Below the pieces are notes generated by a model that was not told where the DNA came from, did no database searches, and saw only the letters and a list, made by a program, of their open reading frames with translations. 64,000 nt of DNA from Tsuneonella sediminis (GTDB lineage: Bacteria; Pseudomonadota; Alphaproteobacteria; Sphingomonadales; Sphingomonadaceae): positions 124,001-188,000 of the forward strand of contig NZ_JBNCBU010000002.1 in NCBI RefSeq assembly GCF_051912845.1, read 5' to 3'. Of the stretch, positions 54,439 through 61,673 are shown piece by piece. Each line of letters begins with the position of its first letter. The stretch's first letter is position 1. The position numbers and the translations under genes were made by a program.

Positions 54439-55134
54439 TTAGGCCCCCTCGACCTCGGCGAGATCGACCTTGATGCCCGGGCCCATCGTGGTGGTCAGCG
54501 AGACCTTGCGCACGTACTTGCCCTTGGCGCCGGCCGGCTTGGCCTTGACCACCGCCTCGGTCAGCGCGTCGAAGTTCTTCTTCAGCGCCTCGTCGGAAAA
54601 CGAGAGCTTGCCGAGGCCCGAGTGGATGATGCCCTGCTTCTCGACGCGGAATTCGACCTGGCCGCCCTTGGCGTCCTTCACGGCCTGCTCCACGTTCGGA
54701 GTCACGGTGCCGAGCTTGGGGTTGGGCATCAGGCCCTTGGGGCCGAGCACCTTGCCGAGCCGGCCCACCACGCCCATCATGTCGGGGGTGGCGATTACGC
54801 GGTCGTAATCGAGGTTGCCGGCCTGCATGTCTTCCATCAGGTCTTCCGCACCGACCTTGTCGGCCCCGGCAGCGAGCGCCTTTTCGGCATTGTCGCCGCG
54901 GGCGAACACGGCGACGCGCACATCCTTGCCGGTGCCCGAGGGCAGCGACACCATGCCGCGGACCATCTGATCGGCGTGGCGCGGGTCGACGCCGAGGTTC
55001 ATCGCTACCTCGAGGGTCTCGTCGAACTTCTTGCTCGCATGCTCGCGCAGGGTCTTCAGCGCATCGCCGAAGCTGTAGAACGCGTCGCGATCGATCTGGG
55101 CAAGAACCTTGCTCTTCTTCGTCAGCTTGGCCAT
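54439..55134 (-). CDS. rplA: 50S ribosomal protein L1
   Basis: A 231-residue protein of the large ribosomal stalk base that binds 23S rRNA near the E site. It starts at MAKLTKKSKVLAQIDRDAFY. Typical blocks are VDPRHADQMVRGMVSLPSGT and GLMPNPKLGTVTPNVEQAVK. In other bacteria it also represses its own operon by binding the rplK leader. It lies four bases after rplK. An eight-codon upstream extension inside rplK is ignored. The terminator follows. Confidence 0.97.
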   Translation of the reverse strand: MAKLTKKSKVLAQIDRDAFYSFGDALKTLREHASKKFDETLEVAMNLGVDPRHADQMVRGMVSLPSGTGKDVRVAVFARGDNAEKALAAGADKVGAEDLMEDMQAGNLDYDRVIATPDMMGVVGRLGKVLGPKGLMPNPKLGTVTPNVEQAVKDAKGGQVEFRVEKQGIIHSGLGKLSFSDEALKKNFDALTEAVVKAKPAGAKGKYVRKVSLTTTMGPGIKVDLAEVEGA

Positions 55135-55138
55135 CGGA

Positions 55139-55570
55139 TCAGCCCTCCACCACTTCAAGGCCCATCGAGCGCGCGGAGCCCTCGATGATGCGGGTCGCCA
55201 TCTCGATGTCGTTGGCGTTCAGGTCCTTCATCTTCATCTCGGCGATTTCCGAGAGCTTCGACCGCTTGATCGTGCCCGCGGTCACCTTGCCGGGCTCCTT
55301 GGAACCCGACTTGAGGTTCGCCGCCTTCTTGATCAGGAAGCTCGCCGGGGGCGTCTTCGTGACGAAAGTGAAGCTGCGGTCGGCATAGACCGTGATCACC
55401 GTGGGGATCGGCATGCCCTTTTCCATGCTGTCGGTGGCAGCATTGAAGGCCTTGCAGAATTCCATGATGTTGACGCCGCGCTGGCCCAGCGCGGGGCCGA
55501 TCGGGGGCGACGGGTTGGCGGTGCCCGCGGGCACCTGCAGCTTGATATAGCCGTCGATCTTCTTGGCCAC
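55139..55570 (-). CDS. rplK: 50S ribosomal protein L11
   Basis: A 143-residue protein that binds the GTPase centre of 23S rRNA. The start KKIDGYIKLQVPAGTANPSP and the PPIGPALGQRGVNIMEFCKA block are signature. The C-terminal domain ends near MATRIIEGSARSMGLEVVEG. It lies 158 bases after nusG and next to rplA. The gap before it holds direct repeats. Confidence 0.97.
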   Translation of the reverse strand: MAKKIDGYIKLQVPAGTANPSPPIGPALGQRGVNIMEFCKAFNAATDSMEKGMPIPTVITVYADRSFTFVTKTPPASFLIKKAANLKSGSKEPGKVTAGTIKRSKLSEIAEMKMKDLNANDIEMATRIIEGSARSMGLEVVEG

Positions 55571-55684
55571 GGATGGCCTCCTTTCTCACTGTTGCCCCGC
55601 CGCTTCCGGCATGGGCTCATGGTAAGCGGTCAAGCGGACCCTGCTTGGAGGCCCTCCCGCGCGAAATCCCGCGCCAGGGCACGG

Positions 55685-55713
55685 GAAGCGGCGCCCCTAC
55701 TAGAAGCGGCGCC
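55685..55713. repeat. 11-base direct repeat in the rplK leader
   Basis: GAAGCGGCGCC occurs at 55685-55695 and again at 55703-55713, seven bases apart, within the 158-base nusG-rplK gap. On the transcript it would lie about 115-145 bases before rplK. It may belong to a structured leader, possibly an L1 control site, but no specific fold was confirmed. Confidence 0.35.
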
Positions 55714-55728
55714 GGTATTCAAGCCGGC

Positions 55729-56265
55729 CTACTTGACCAGCTCGACCTGTTCGAAGTCGAGTTCGACCGGTGTCGCCCGGCCGAAGATCGAGACCGAGAC
55801 CTTGACCTTCTGCTTGTCGAAATCGAGCTCCTCGACCAGCCCGTTGAAGCTGGCGAACGGGCCGTCGAGCACCTTGACCTGGTCACCGATCTCGTAATCG
55901 ACGTTGACGTGCTTCTTGGGTGCGGCCTTGGCTTCCTCGACCCCGCCGAAATAGCGGGCGGCCTCGCGCTCCGAGATCGGCTGGGGCTTGTTGCCCGAAC
56001 CGAGGAAGCCGGTGACCTTGGGGGTGTTCTTGACGAGGTGATAGACGTCGTCGGTCATCGTCAGCTTGGCGAGGACGTAGCCGGGCATGAACTTGCGCTC
56101 GACCTGCACCTTCTTGCCGCGCTTGACCTCGGTCACGGTCTCGGTCGGGACTTCGACCGCTTCGACCGCCTCGGACAGCCCGAGCCGTTCGGCCTCTGCG
56201 ATAATCGAATCGCGGACCTTGTTCTCGAAACCGGAATAGGCGTGGATGATGTACCAGCGTGCCAT
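55729..56265 (-). CDS. nusG: Transcription termination/antitermination protein NusG
   Basis: A 178-residue factor. The NGN domain (about 1-110) starts ARWYIIHAYSGFENKVRDSI and has KVQVERKFMPGYVLAKL. The C-terminal KOW domain contains DGPFASFNGLVEELDFDKQK. It binds RNA polymerase, Rho and ribosomal S10. It follows secE in the usual order, 29 bases apart. Confidence 0.97.
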   Translation of the reverse strand: MARWYIIHAYSGFENKVRDSIIAEAERLGLSEAVEAVEVPTETVTEVKRGKKVQVERKFMPGYVLAKLTMTDDVYHLVKNTPKVTGFLGSGNKPQPISEREAARYFGGVEEAKAAPKKHVNVDYEIGDQVKVLDGPFASFNGLVEELDFDKQKVKVSVSIFGRATPVELDFEQVELVK

Positions 56266-56294
56266 GGAATGTGTTCTGTCTCGTCCGTGAAGGG

Positions 56295-56489
56295 TCAGGC
56301 GAGCGACAGCAGCCAGCGCATCACCGCGCCGAACAGCGTATCGATCCCGAGGAAGAAGAGCGACAGGATCAGCATCATGATGCCGACGAAGATCGCGGTG
56401 CGAACCGTTTCCTCGCGGCTTGGCCAGACGACCTTGCGCCCTTCGGCGCGCACCTGGTTGATGAACTCGGCTGGACTGGTCTTGGCCAT
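56295..56489 (-). CDS. secE: Preprotein translocase subunit SecE
   Basis: A 64-residue single-helix subunit of SecYEG. The amphipathic segment FINQVRAEGRKVVWPSREET precedes one membrane helix (about 33-52, AIFVGIMMLILSLFFLGIDT). Size and position before nusG confirm it. Short form, as usual outside gammaproteobacteria. Confidence 0.96.
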   Translation of the reverse strand: MAKTSPAEFINQVRAEGRKVVWPSREETVRTAIFVGIMMLILSLFFLGIDTLFGAVMRWLLSLA

Positions 56490-56550
56490 GATGATGAAGC
56501 TTACGCCCCCCAGAAATTGAACGCTCGGTCCGGGATGGGGTCAGCGCCGC

Positions 56551-56568
56551 CCCGGTTCAAGTACCGGG
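56551..56568. other. Hairpin in the secE upstream region
   Basis: CCCGGT, six-base loop, ACCGGG gives a perfect six-pair stem. It lies 62-79 bases upstream of secE on its transcript. No T-run follows. Role unknown. Confidence 0.3.
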
Positions 56569-56638
56569 AGGGCCTTACCATCGCTCATCTGTCGGAAAAA
56601 GCGGTGCCGCCCTAGCGGCGCCGAGCGGCGAAATCAAG

Positions 56639-56669
56639 CGGGGCCGGCGCCCGAAGGCGGCCGGCCCCG
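56639..56669 (-). terminator. Strong UUCG-loop hairpin after the 49-residue gene
   Basis: On the minus strand a nine-pair stem (CGGGGCCGG / CCGGCCCCG), a one-base bulge and a four-pair stem close a TTCG tetraloop. It lies 25 bases after the stop of the small gene and before secE. There is only a weak T-run, so termination may be partial. Confidence 0.6.
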
Positions 56670-56693
56670 AAATGTGCCTGACTGACCTGACCT

Positions 56694-56843
56694 TCAGCGC
56701 AGGCCGAGAAGCCTGGCAAGGAAACCCGGTTCCTCCATCGGGCGGATCGGCCCGTACATCCGATAGCGCTGCGAAGCGTCGCTGAACGGACGGGGCTGGA
56801 CCCAGGAATCGGGGCGGCTGCTACGAAACGACAATCCTGACAT
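56694..56843 (-). CDS. 49-residue conserved-looking small protein between tRNA-Trp and secE
   Basis: The protein starts MSGLSFRSSRPDSWVQPRPF and continues with SDASQRYRMYGPIRPMEEPG, ending FLARLLGLR. GGAG lies six bases before the ATG. It is basic, rich in Arg and Pro, and soluble, with no known domain. A strong hairpin follows the stop. The ribosome site, terminator-like stem and orderly protein sequence support a real gene. I recall similar short proteins in sphingomonads but could not check. Function is unknown. It is separated from secE by about 200 bases. Confidence 0.7.
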   Translation of the reverse strand: MSGLSFRSSRPDSWVQPRPFSDASQRYRMYGPIRPMEEPGFLARLLGLR

Positions 56844-56978
56844 CGCAAACTCCGTGAACCGAAATTGCCCCTCCGGCTGTCGCTAATAAACAACGGTTCG
56901 TCCCGATGGTTCCCCGCGCACAAGGCGACCGGCCGCGAAAAGCGATCGCGCGGCGCTTGGTCGGTAGGCGGGAGAAAT

Positions 56979-57054
56979 TGGCAGGGGTGACAGGATTCGA
57001 ACCCGTGGCCCTCGGTTTTGGAGACCGATGCTCTACCAGCTGAGCTACACCCCT
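56979..57054 (-). tRNA. trnW: tRNA-Trp (CCA anticodon)
   Basis: 76 bases with encoded 3' CCA. The acceptor stem is AGGGGTG paired with CACCCCT. The anticodon loop is CTCCAAA, giving anticodon CCA for Trp. The T-arm reads ACGGG TTCGAAT CCTGT. Position before secE-nusG is the classic arrangement. Confidence 0.97.
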
Positions 57055-57068
57055 GCGCAGGGACGCGC

Positions 57069-57097
57069 GCTTTAGGTGCAAACGCGCTGCATCGCAA
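57069..57097 (-). promoter_or_regulatory. Possible promoter of tRNA-Trp
   Basis: On the minus strand TTGCGA and TAAAGC are separated by 17 bases, with the -10 ending 14 bases before the mature tRNA. This is a moderate match to a sigma-70 promoter. Confidence 0.35.
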
Positions 57098-57118
57098 GCG
57101 CGCAAACCCTGCTAGACC

Positions 57119-57832
57119 ATGTTTCGTCCCGCCATGCACGCACCCGCCCTTCCCCTGATCCCGAGCGACCTGCTGCTGCTTGCCTATCGCAACGGGATCT
57201 TTCCGATGGCAGACCATCGCGACGACCCCGAGGTGTTCTGGGTCGAGCCCCGCCGGCGCGCGATCCTTCCGCTCGACGGATTCCACCTGTCAAGGTCGCT
57301 CGCCAAGACGATCCGCAGGGACCGGTTCCGGGTAAGCTGCAACGAGGCGTTCGCGGACGTGATCGCCGCCTGCGCGGAGCCGCGCCCCGATCATCCGGAA
57401 AGCTGGATCAGCGGGCGAATCGTGGCGAGCTACCGCGCGCTGCACGCGGAGGGACACGCGCACTCGATCGAATGCTGGCGCGACGGCGATCTGGTAGGCG
57501 GTCTTTACGGCGTCGGGTTCGGCGGCGTGTTCTGCGGCGAATCGATGTTCAGCCGGGCCGACGATGCCAGCAAGGTCGCACTCGCCTGGCTCGTTGCCGT
57601 GATGCGCCGCGCCGGATCCACGTTGCTGGACTGCCAGTTCATGACGGACCACCTCGCCTCGCTGGGGGCGGTGGAAATCGCGCAGGCCCGCTACGTAGCG
57701 TTGCTGGGCGAGGCCGCGGCTGCCGACGCGGCGGCATTGCCCGACGAATTCGGCGCGCTCGAGGGAGAAGCGGCGGGAGCCGGCTTGCCCCCGTCAAAGC
57801 TCATCCTGCAGTCCTTGACCCACACGTCGTAA
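57119..57832 (+). CDS. aat: Leucyl/phenylalanyl-tRNA-protein transferase
   Basis: A 237-residue cytosolic enzyme that adds Leu or Phe to basic N-termini for ClpAP turnover (N-end rule). Marks are LLAYRNGIFPMADHRDDPEVFWVEP (19-43; read as two adjacent blocks), GGLYGVGFGGVFCGESMFS, and LLDCQFMTDHLASLGAVEI. ATG at 57134 is an alternative start. The 3' end runs 142 bases into the convergent DUF2155 gene. The C-terminal residues past the core are Gly/Ala-rich. Confidence 0.94.
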   Translation: MFRPAMHAPALPLIPSDLLLLAYRNGIFPMADHRDDPEVFWVEPRRRAILPLDGFHLSRSLAKTIRRDRFRVSCNEAFADVIAACAEPRPDHPESWISGRIVASYRALHAEGHAHSIECWRDGDLVGGLYGVGFGGVFCGESMFSRADDASKVALAWLVAVMRRAGSTLLDCQFMTDHLASLGAVEIAQARYVALLGEAAAADAAALPDEFGALEGEAAGAGLPPSKLILQSLTHTS

Positions 57833-58275
57833 ATCGGATGCTCGACAACGTTGAGGCCGGGAGATTCCCTGAACAGCCAGCCTGAAAAGACCTTGTCCCA
57901 GTCCGCCGTCTCGCTTCCGGCCTTTTGCGCGAACACCTGGGCGAAGGCACCGGTCTGGCGCGGGAATTCCCATGGCGCGGTCCGCTCGCAGGCGGAGAGG
58001 CGGACGATCACATTGCCCCATCGCCTTGCGTCGCCGGGCTTCATTTCGAACGTCCGGGTCAGGTTGTTGCGCTTGTTGAGCACGCCGATCACCGCGACGC
58101 GGTCCTTCATCGGGGTGCCCGCCGACTTCTCGACCGGTTGGACCAGCCGGGGCGCGCGCAGCTCCTCGGGCACCTCGGTCTCCACCGGACGCGGATCGGG
58201 CGGTTCCTGCGTGCAGGCGGTTAGGCCGCCAAGGGCCAACGCGGCAGGAAGGGCCAGGACGCGGATGGCGCGCAC
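57691..58275 (-). CDS. DUF2155 family lipoprotein
   Basis: A 194-residue protein. Its signal peptide RAIRVLALPAALALGGLTAC gives a lipobox with Cys at about 21. The DUF2155 core (about 60-155) has VIGVLNKRNNLTRTFEMKPG, WGNVIVRLSACERTAPW and PIYDVWVKDC. The last ~35 residues are Ala/Ser/Pro low complexity and lie antisense to aat. GTG at 58275 is used, two bases after the NDUFA12 stop. A GTG at 58296 would overlap it. Function unknown. Confidence 0.88.
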   Translation of the reverse strand: MRAIRVLALPAALALGGLTACTQEPPDPRPVETEVPEELRAPRLVQPVEKSAGTPMKDRVAVIGVLNKRNNLTRTFEMKPGDARRWGNVIVRLSACERTAPWEFPRQTGAFAQVFAQKAGSETADWDKVFSGWLFRESPGLNVVEHPIYDVWVKDCRMSFDGGKPAPAASPSSAPNSSGNAAASAAAASPSNAT

Positions 58276-58277
58276 GG

Positions 58278-58691
58278 TCAGGCGTCCGGGCTCCACGCCT
58301 CGTAGTCACCGGTTGCTGCCGCCCGCCTGCCGCCACGCTCGAGGGCGCCCGCAGGCCTGTAGGCGGCTGGCGTACCGGTAGCGTTAGGGGTGTAATCGGC
58401 TTCCCAGATGCGCGCTGGCGGCAGATGGCTTTCGGGCACCCCGTCGAGCGATCCATGCAGCCAGCCGTGCCATTCGGCGGGCACGTTGCTCGCGTCGTTC
58501 GACCCGGCATAGATCACCCACCGCCGCTCCCTGCCGGCGAACGGCTGACCGGCTGGCACCCGCTTCTTCGACCGGTAGTACTTGTTGCCGGCGAAATCGG
58601 TACCGACGTGCTCGCCGTTGAGCGAGCTCCAGAGCGACGTGCCGATGGTCGCGCCGTCCCACCAGGTGAAGATCTTCGACAGGATTCCCAT
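58278..58691 (-). CDS. NADH:ubiquinone oxidoreductase subunit NDUFA12
   Basis: A 137-residue complex I accessory subunit found in alphaproteobacteria and mitochondria. Marks are the Trp-rich start KIFTWWDGATIGTSLWS, GEHVGTDFAGNKYYRSK, and the RRWVIYAGSNDASNVPAEWHGWLH block. It assembles on the matrix arm of the enzyme. The DUF2155 gene follows in the same unit. No nuo genes are nearby. Confidence 0.93.
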   Translation of the reverse strand: MGILSKIFTWWDGATIGTSLWSSLNGEHVGTDFAGNKYYRSKKRVPAGQPFAGRERRWVIYAGSNDASNVPAEWHGWLHGSLDGVPESHLPPARIWEADYTPNATGTPAAYRPAGALERGGRRAAATGDYEAWSPDA

Positions 58692-58745
58692 GGGGCGCGC
58701 GCCTAGCCTATTCGCATCCCAGCGCCAAGCACCTAGCGGACGCTC

Positions 58746-59237
58746 CTACCACCGCACCTCGCTGCCGGGCCCGATGCCGAGTTCGGCGGCCCGGCCTGCC
58801 CTGAGCTCGAGCACGGCGCCGGCGACCCCTGCCGACCCGACCGGGGCAAGCGAATAGGGCACCGTGTTGGCCGCGACGTTGATCACCCTGCGATCGGTGC
58901 CGATGAAGATGATGTCCAGCGACAGCGGCGTGTTCTTCATCCAGAAGCTGGCGACATCGGGCGGATTTCTAGGAAAGATCATGCCTTCGTCCGGCCCCAT
59001 CTCGGTGCGGAACATCAGCCCCTGCGCCTGCTGTGCTGCGGTCGATGCCACCTCGACGCGGAAGGTATGCGGACCCTTTGGAGTCGTCACCGTGAGCGGA
59101 ACGACCGGCAGGCCCGAGACAGGGTGCGTGGCGGACGCCAGTGCGGCGGGCGTGGCCTCTGCCGCCTGCTGGGGCGAACAGGCGGCCAGCACGGCGAACA
59201 ACGCAACCGCGACCGTCCGGCTAAGTACGGGATTCAT
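58746..59237 (-). CDS. DUF192 family lipoprotein
   Basis: A 163-residue exported protein with a lipoprotein signal (VAVALFAVLAACSP, Cys at about 20). The DUF192 core has QAQGLMFRTEMGPDEGMIFP and SFWMKNTPLSLDIIFIGTD. Function unknown. The ATG overlaps the recX stop by four bases. Confidence 0.9.
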   Translation of the reverse strand: MNPVLSRTVAVALFAVLAACSPQQAAEATPAALASATHPVSGLPVVPLTVTTPKGPHTFRVEVASTAAQQAQGLMFRTEMGPDEGMIFPRNPPDVASFWMKNTPLSLDIIFIGTDRRVINVAANTVPYSLAPVGSAGVAGAVLELRAGRAAELGIGPGSEVRW

Positions 59238-59791
59238 TGGCTCTCCTCGGCCTCGTTCGCCCAGCCCAATGCCTCGGCGATCGTCGCCGCGTCGATTACC
59301 GCGCGCGCAGCATCAAATCCATGCCCCGCCCGCACCATAGCGGCGATTTGTTTCTCGCGCGCGGTACGATCGATCGCTCGCGCCCCCCAAGGTCCGAGTC
59401 GGCGGCGCTGCGCGAGCGCGACGGCTGCCCGGCGCAGATCGGCCTCGCCGGCGCGCAGGTCCGCGCGCAATGCCTCGTCGATCCCGGCTGCACCGAGCGC
59501 CTGATCGACCCTCCGCGCGCCGTATCCGCGCCTGATCAGGCTGTCGCCTTTCGCCCGGGCCCACGCTTCGTCGTCGATATAGCCCATCTCGACGAAACGC
59601 TCGACGATCCGCCGGGGATCGGCAGGCTCGTGGCCTTCCCACCCCCGCTCGCGCAGCTTGCGGACCAGATACCGCTCGACTTTCGCCGCGCTGGTTGCAA
59701 AACGCGCAACGTAGGCGAGTGCGATATCCTCGAGCTTCGCCTGATCGAGAGGGGGCGGCGGACGGCGCTCTCGGGCGGGGCGGCGGGACAT
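59234..59791 (-). CDS. recX: RecX family regulatory protein
   Basis: A 185-residue helical-repeat protein that in other bacteria limits RecA filaments. RecX marks are VERYLVRKLRERGWEGHEPA, RFVEMGYIDDEAWARAKGDS and GYGARRVDQAL. Start ATG 59791 is used; 59800 is also possible. No recA in the window. It is coupled to the DUF192 gene. Confidence 0.88.
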   Translation of the reverse strand: MSRRPARERRPPPPLDQAKLEDIALAYVARFATSAAKVERYLVRKLRERGWEGHEPADPRRIVERFVEMGYIDDEAWARAKGDSLIRRGYGARRVDQALGAAGIDEALRADLRAGEADLRRAAVALAQRRRLGPWGARAIDRTAREKQIAAMVRAGHGFDAARAVIDAATIAEALGWANEAEESQ

Positions 59792-59932
59792 GTTCGCCAT
59801 ATTCGTGCCACACTGTGAAACGAATGGGAAATCTTGAACCTCGCGCGCCCGGGCATCCAAGGGTATAGGGCGCCGCAGACTGCACACGGGAAGCGCCGGA
59901 TGGGCGCGCAGACAACGGGTTTCGCTTCTTAC

Positions 59933-61672
59933 ATGACCGATACGAATCTGACGCCGACGCCGAACGACTGCCCGCTACCGCGGCGACGGTCGGACTTCGC
60001 CACGTTCGCCGAAGCGATCGACTACGCCGCCAAGAGCCGGAAGGGCCTCAATTTCCACGACATGCGCGGCGACCTCGAACGCGCCTATCCCTTCTCCGAG
60101 ATGCGGGAGGACGGCTTGATGATGGCCCGGAGGCTGATCGCGGCCGGGATCGGGCGCGAGGACCGGGTGGCCCTTATCGCCGAGACCAGTCCCGAGTTCG
60201 CGGCGCTGTTCTGCGGCTGCATCTATGCCGGCGCCTGGCCGGTGCCGCTGCCGCTTCCGACCACCTTCGGCGGCAAGGACAGCTACATCGATCAGCTCGC
60301 GGTCCAGATTTCGAGCGCGGACCCCAAGCTTCTCATCTATCCCCGCGAGATCGCGGAAATGGCACATGCCGCGGCCGAGCGGCAGGGCTGCGAAGGCCTG
60401 AGCTGGGAAGAGTTTGCCACGCACGACGCGCCGGAAGCCGGCCTGCCGAACCTGTCTCCCGACGACATCTGCTACCTGCAGTACTCGAGCGGTTCGACCC
60501 GCTTTCCCACCGGGGTAGCGGTCACCCACCGGGCGTTGCTGCACAACCTCTACGGCCATGCGACCGGGGTCGACCTGGGCGAGAACGACCGCGTGGTAAG
60601 CTGGCTGCCGTGGTACCACGACATGGGCCTTGTCGGCTGCCTGCTCTCCCCCATCGCCAATCAGGCAAGCTGCGATTACCTCAAGACCGAACATTTCGCC
60701 CGGCGCCCGCTCGCATGGCTCGATCTCATCAGCCGCAACAAGGGCAACACGCTCAGCTATTCGCCGACCTTCGGCTACGACATCTGCGCACGGCGCATTT
60801 CCTCGCAGAGCCACGTGGCCGAACGGTTCGACTTGTCGCGCTGGCGCACCGCCGGCAACGGCGCCGACATGATCCGGCCCGATGTGATGCAGAACTTCGT
60901 CAACGCATTCGCCGCTGCCGGGTTCAGGGCGAGCGCCTTCACGCCCAGCTACGGCCTTGCCGAAGCGACGCTGGCCGTCACCGTGATGCCGCCAGGCGAG
61001 GGTATCCGGGTGGAACTGGTCGAGGAAGAACGCCTGTCGGGCGCGGAACGCGACCTGTCGCGGCCGGCCCGATACCGCGCGATCGTCAATTGCGGAAAAC
61101 CCCTGCCGGGCATGGAAGTCGAGATCCGCGGCGAGCACGGCGAGATCAAGGGCGACCACCAGATCGGCAAGGTCTGGTGCCGCGGCGAATCGGTGATGCA
61201 CTCGTACTTCCGCAACGAGGAGGCGACCAACGACTGCCTCGTGGATGCCTGGCTCGACACCGGCGACATGGGCTACCTGGGCGACGGCTACCTGTTCATC
61301 GTCGGCCGGGCGAAGGACATGATCATCATCAACGGCAAGAACCACTGGCCGCAGGACATCGAGTGGGCGGTCGAGCAGCTGCCCGGCTTCAACCACGGCG
61401 ACGTGGCGGCATTCAGCTTCGAGATGGACAACGGCGAGGAAGCCCCCGCGGTACTGGTTCACTGCCGGGTATCGGATCCAGAGGAGCGCCTGCGCCTCCA
61501 CGAGCAGATCCGCGACAAGGTTCGCTCGATCACCGGGATGAACTGCGTAGTCGAACTGGTCCCGCCCCGCACGCTGCCGCGCACCTCGTCGGGCAAGCTT
61601 TCGCGCGCCAAGGCGAAGCGGCTCTACCTCGCGGGAGAGATCGAGCCGATCAAGCTTCTCGAAGCGGCCTGA
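59933..61672 (+). CDS. Fatty acyl-AMP ligase (FAAL-type)
   Basis: A 579-residue adenylate-forming enzyme that activates fatty acids to acyl-AMP. Blocks are CYLQYSSGSTRFPTGVAVTH (A3), TAGNGADMIRP, FTPSYGLAEATLAVTV, DTGDMGYLGDGYLFIVGRAK and NGKNHWPQDIEW, with Lys in SSGKLSRAKAK. The overall pattern, including the Asp-Gly-Ala-Asp style insertion region, fits FAAL more than acyl-CoA synthetase. No acyl carrier protein, PKS or NRPS is adjacent. An ATG at 59900 with GGGAA upstream would add 11 residues. Confidence 0.9.
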   Translation: MTDTNLTPTPNDCPLPRRRSDFATFAEAIDYAAKSRKGLNFHDMRGDLERAYPFSEMREDGLMMARRLIAAGIGREDRVALIAETSPEFAALFCGCIYAGAWPVPLPLPTTFGGKDSYIDQLAVQISSADPKLLIYPREIAEMAHAAAERQGCEGLSWEEFATHDAPEAGLPNLSPDDICYLQYSSGSTRFPTGVAVTHRALLHNLYGHATGVDLGENDRVVSWLPWYHDMGLVGCLLSPIANQASCDYLKTEHFARRPLAWLDLISRNKGNTLSYSPTFGYDICARRISSQSHVAERFDLSRWRTAGNGADMIRPDVMQNFVNAFAAAGFRASAFTPSYGLAEATLAVTVMPPGEGIRVELVEEERLSGAERDLSRPARYRAIVNCGKPLPGMEVEIRGEHGEIKGDHQIGKVWCRGESVMHSYFRNEEATNDCLVDAWLDTGDMGYLGDGYLFIVGRAKDMIIINGKNHWPQDIEWAVEQLPGFNHGDVAAFSFEMDNGEEAPAVLVHCRVSDPEERLRLHEQIRDKVRSITGMNCVVELVPPRTLPRTSSGKLSRAKAKRLYLAGEIEPIKLLEAA

Positions 61673-61673
61673 G

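Noticed and set aside
56612..57286. 224-codon minus frame over the tRNA-Trp gene
   Set aside because: It reads through a tRNA and the 49-residue gene in another frame and has no protein similarity I recognise.
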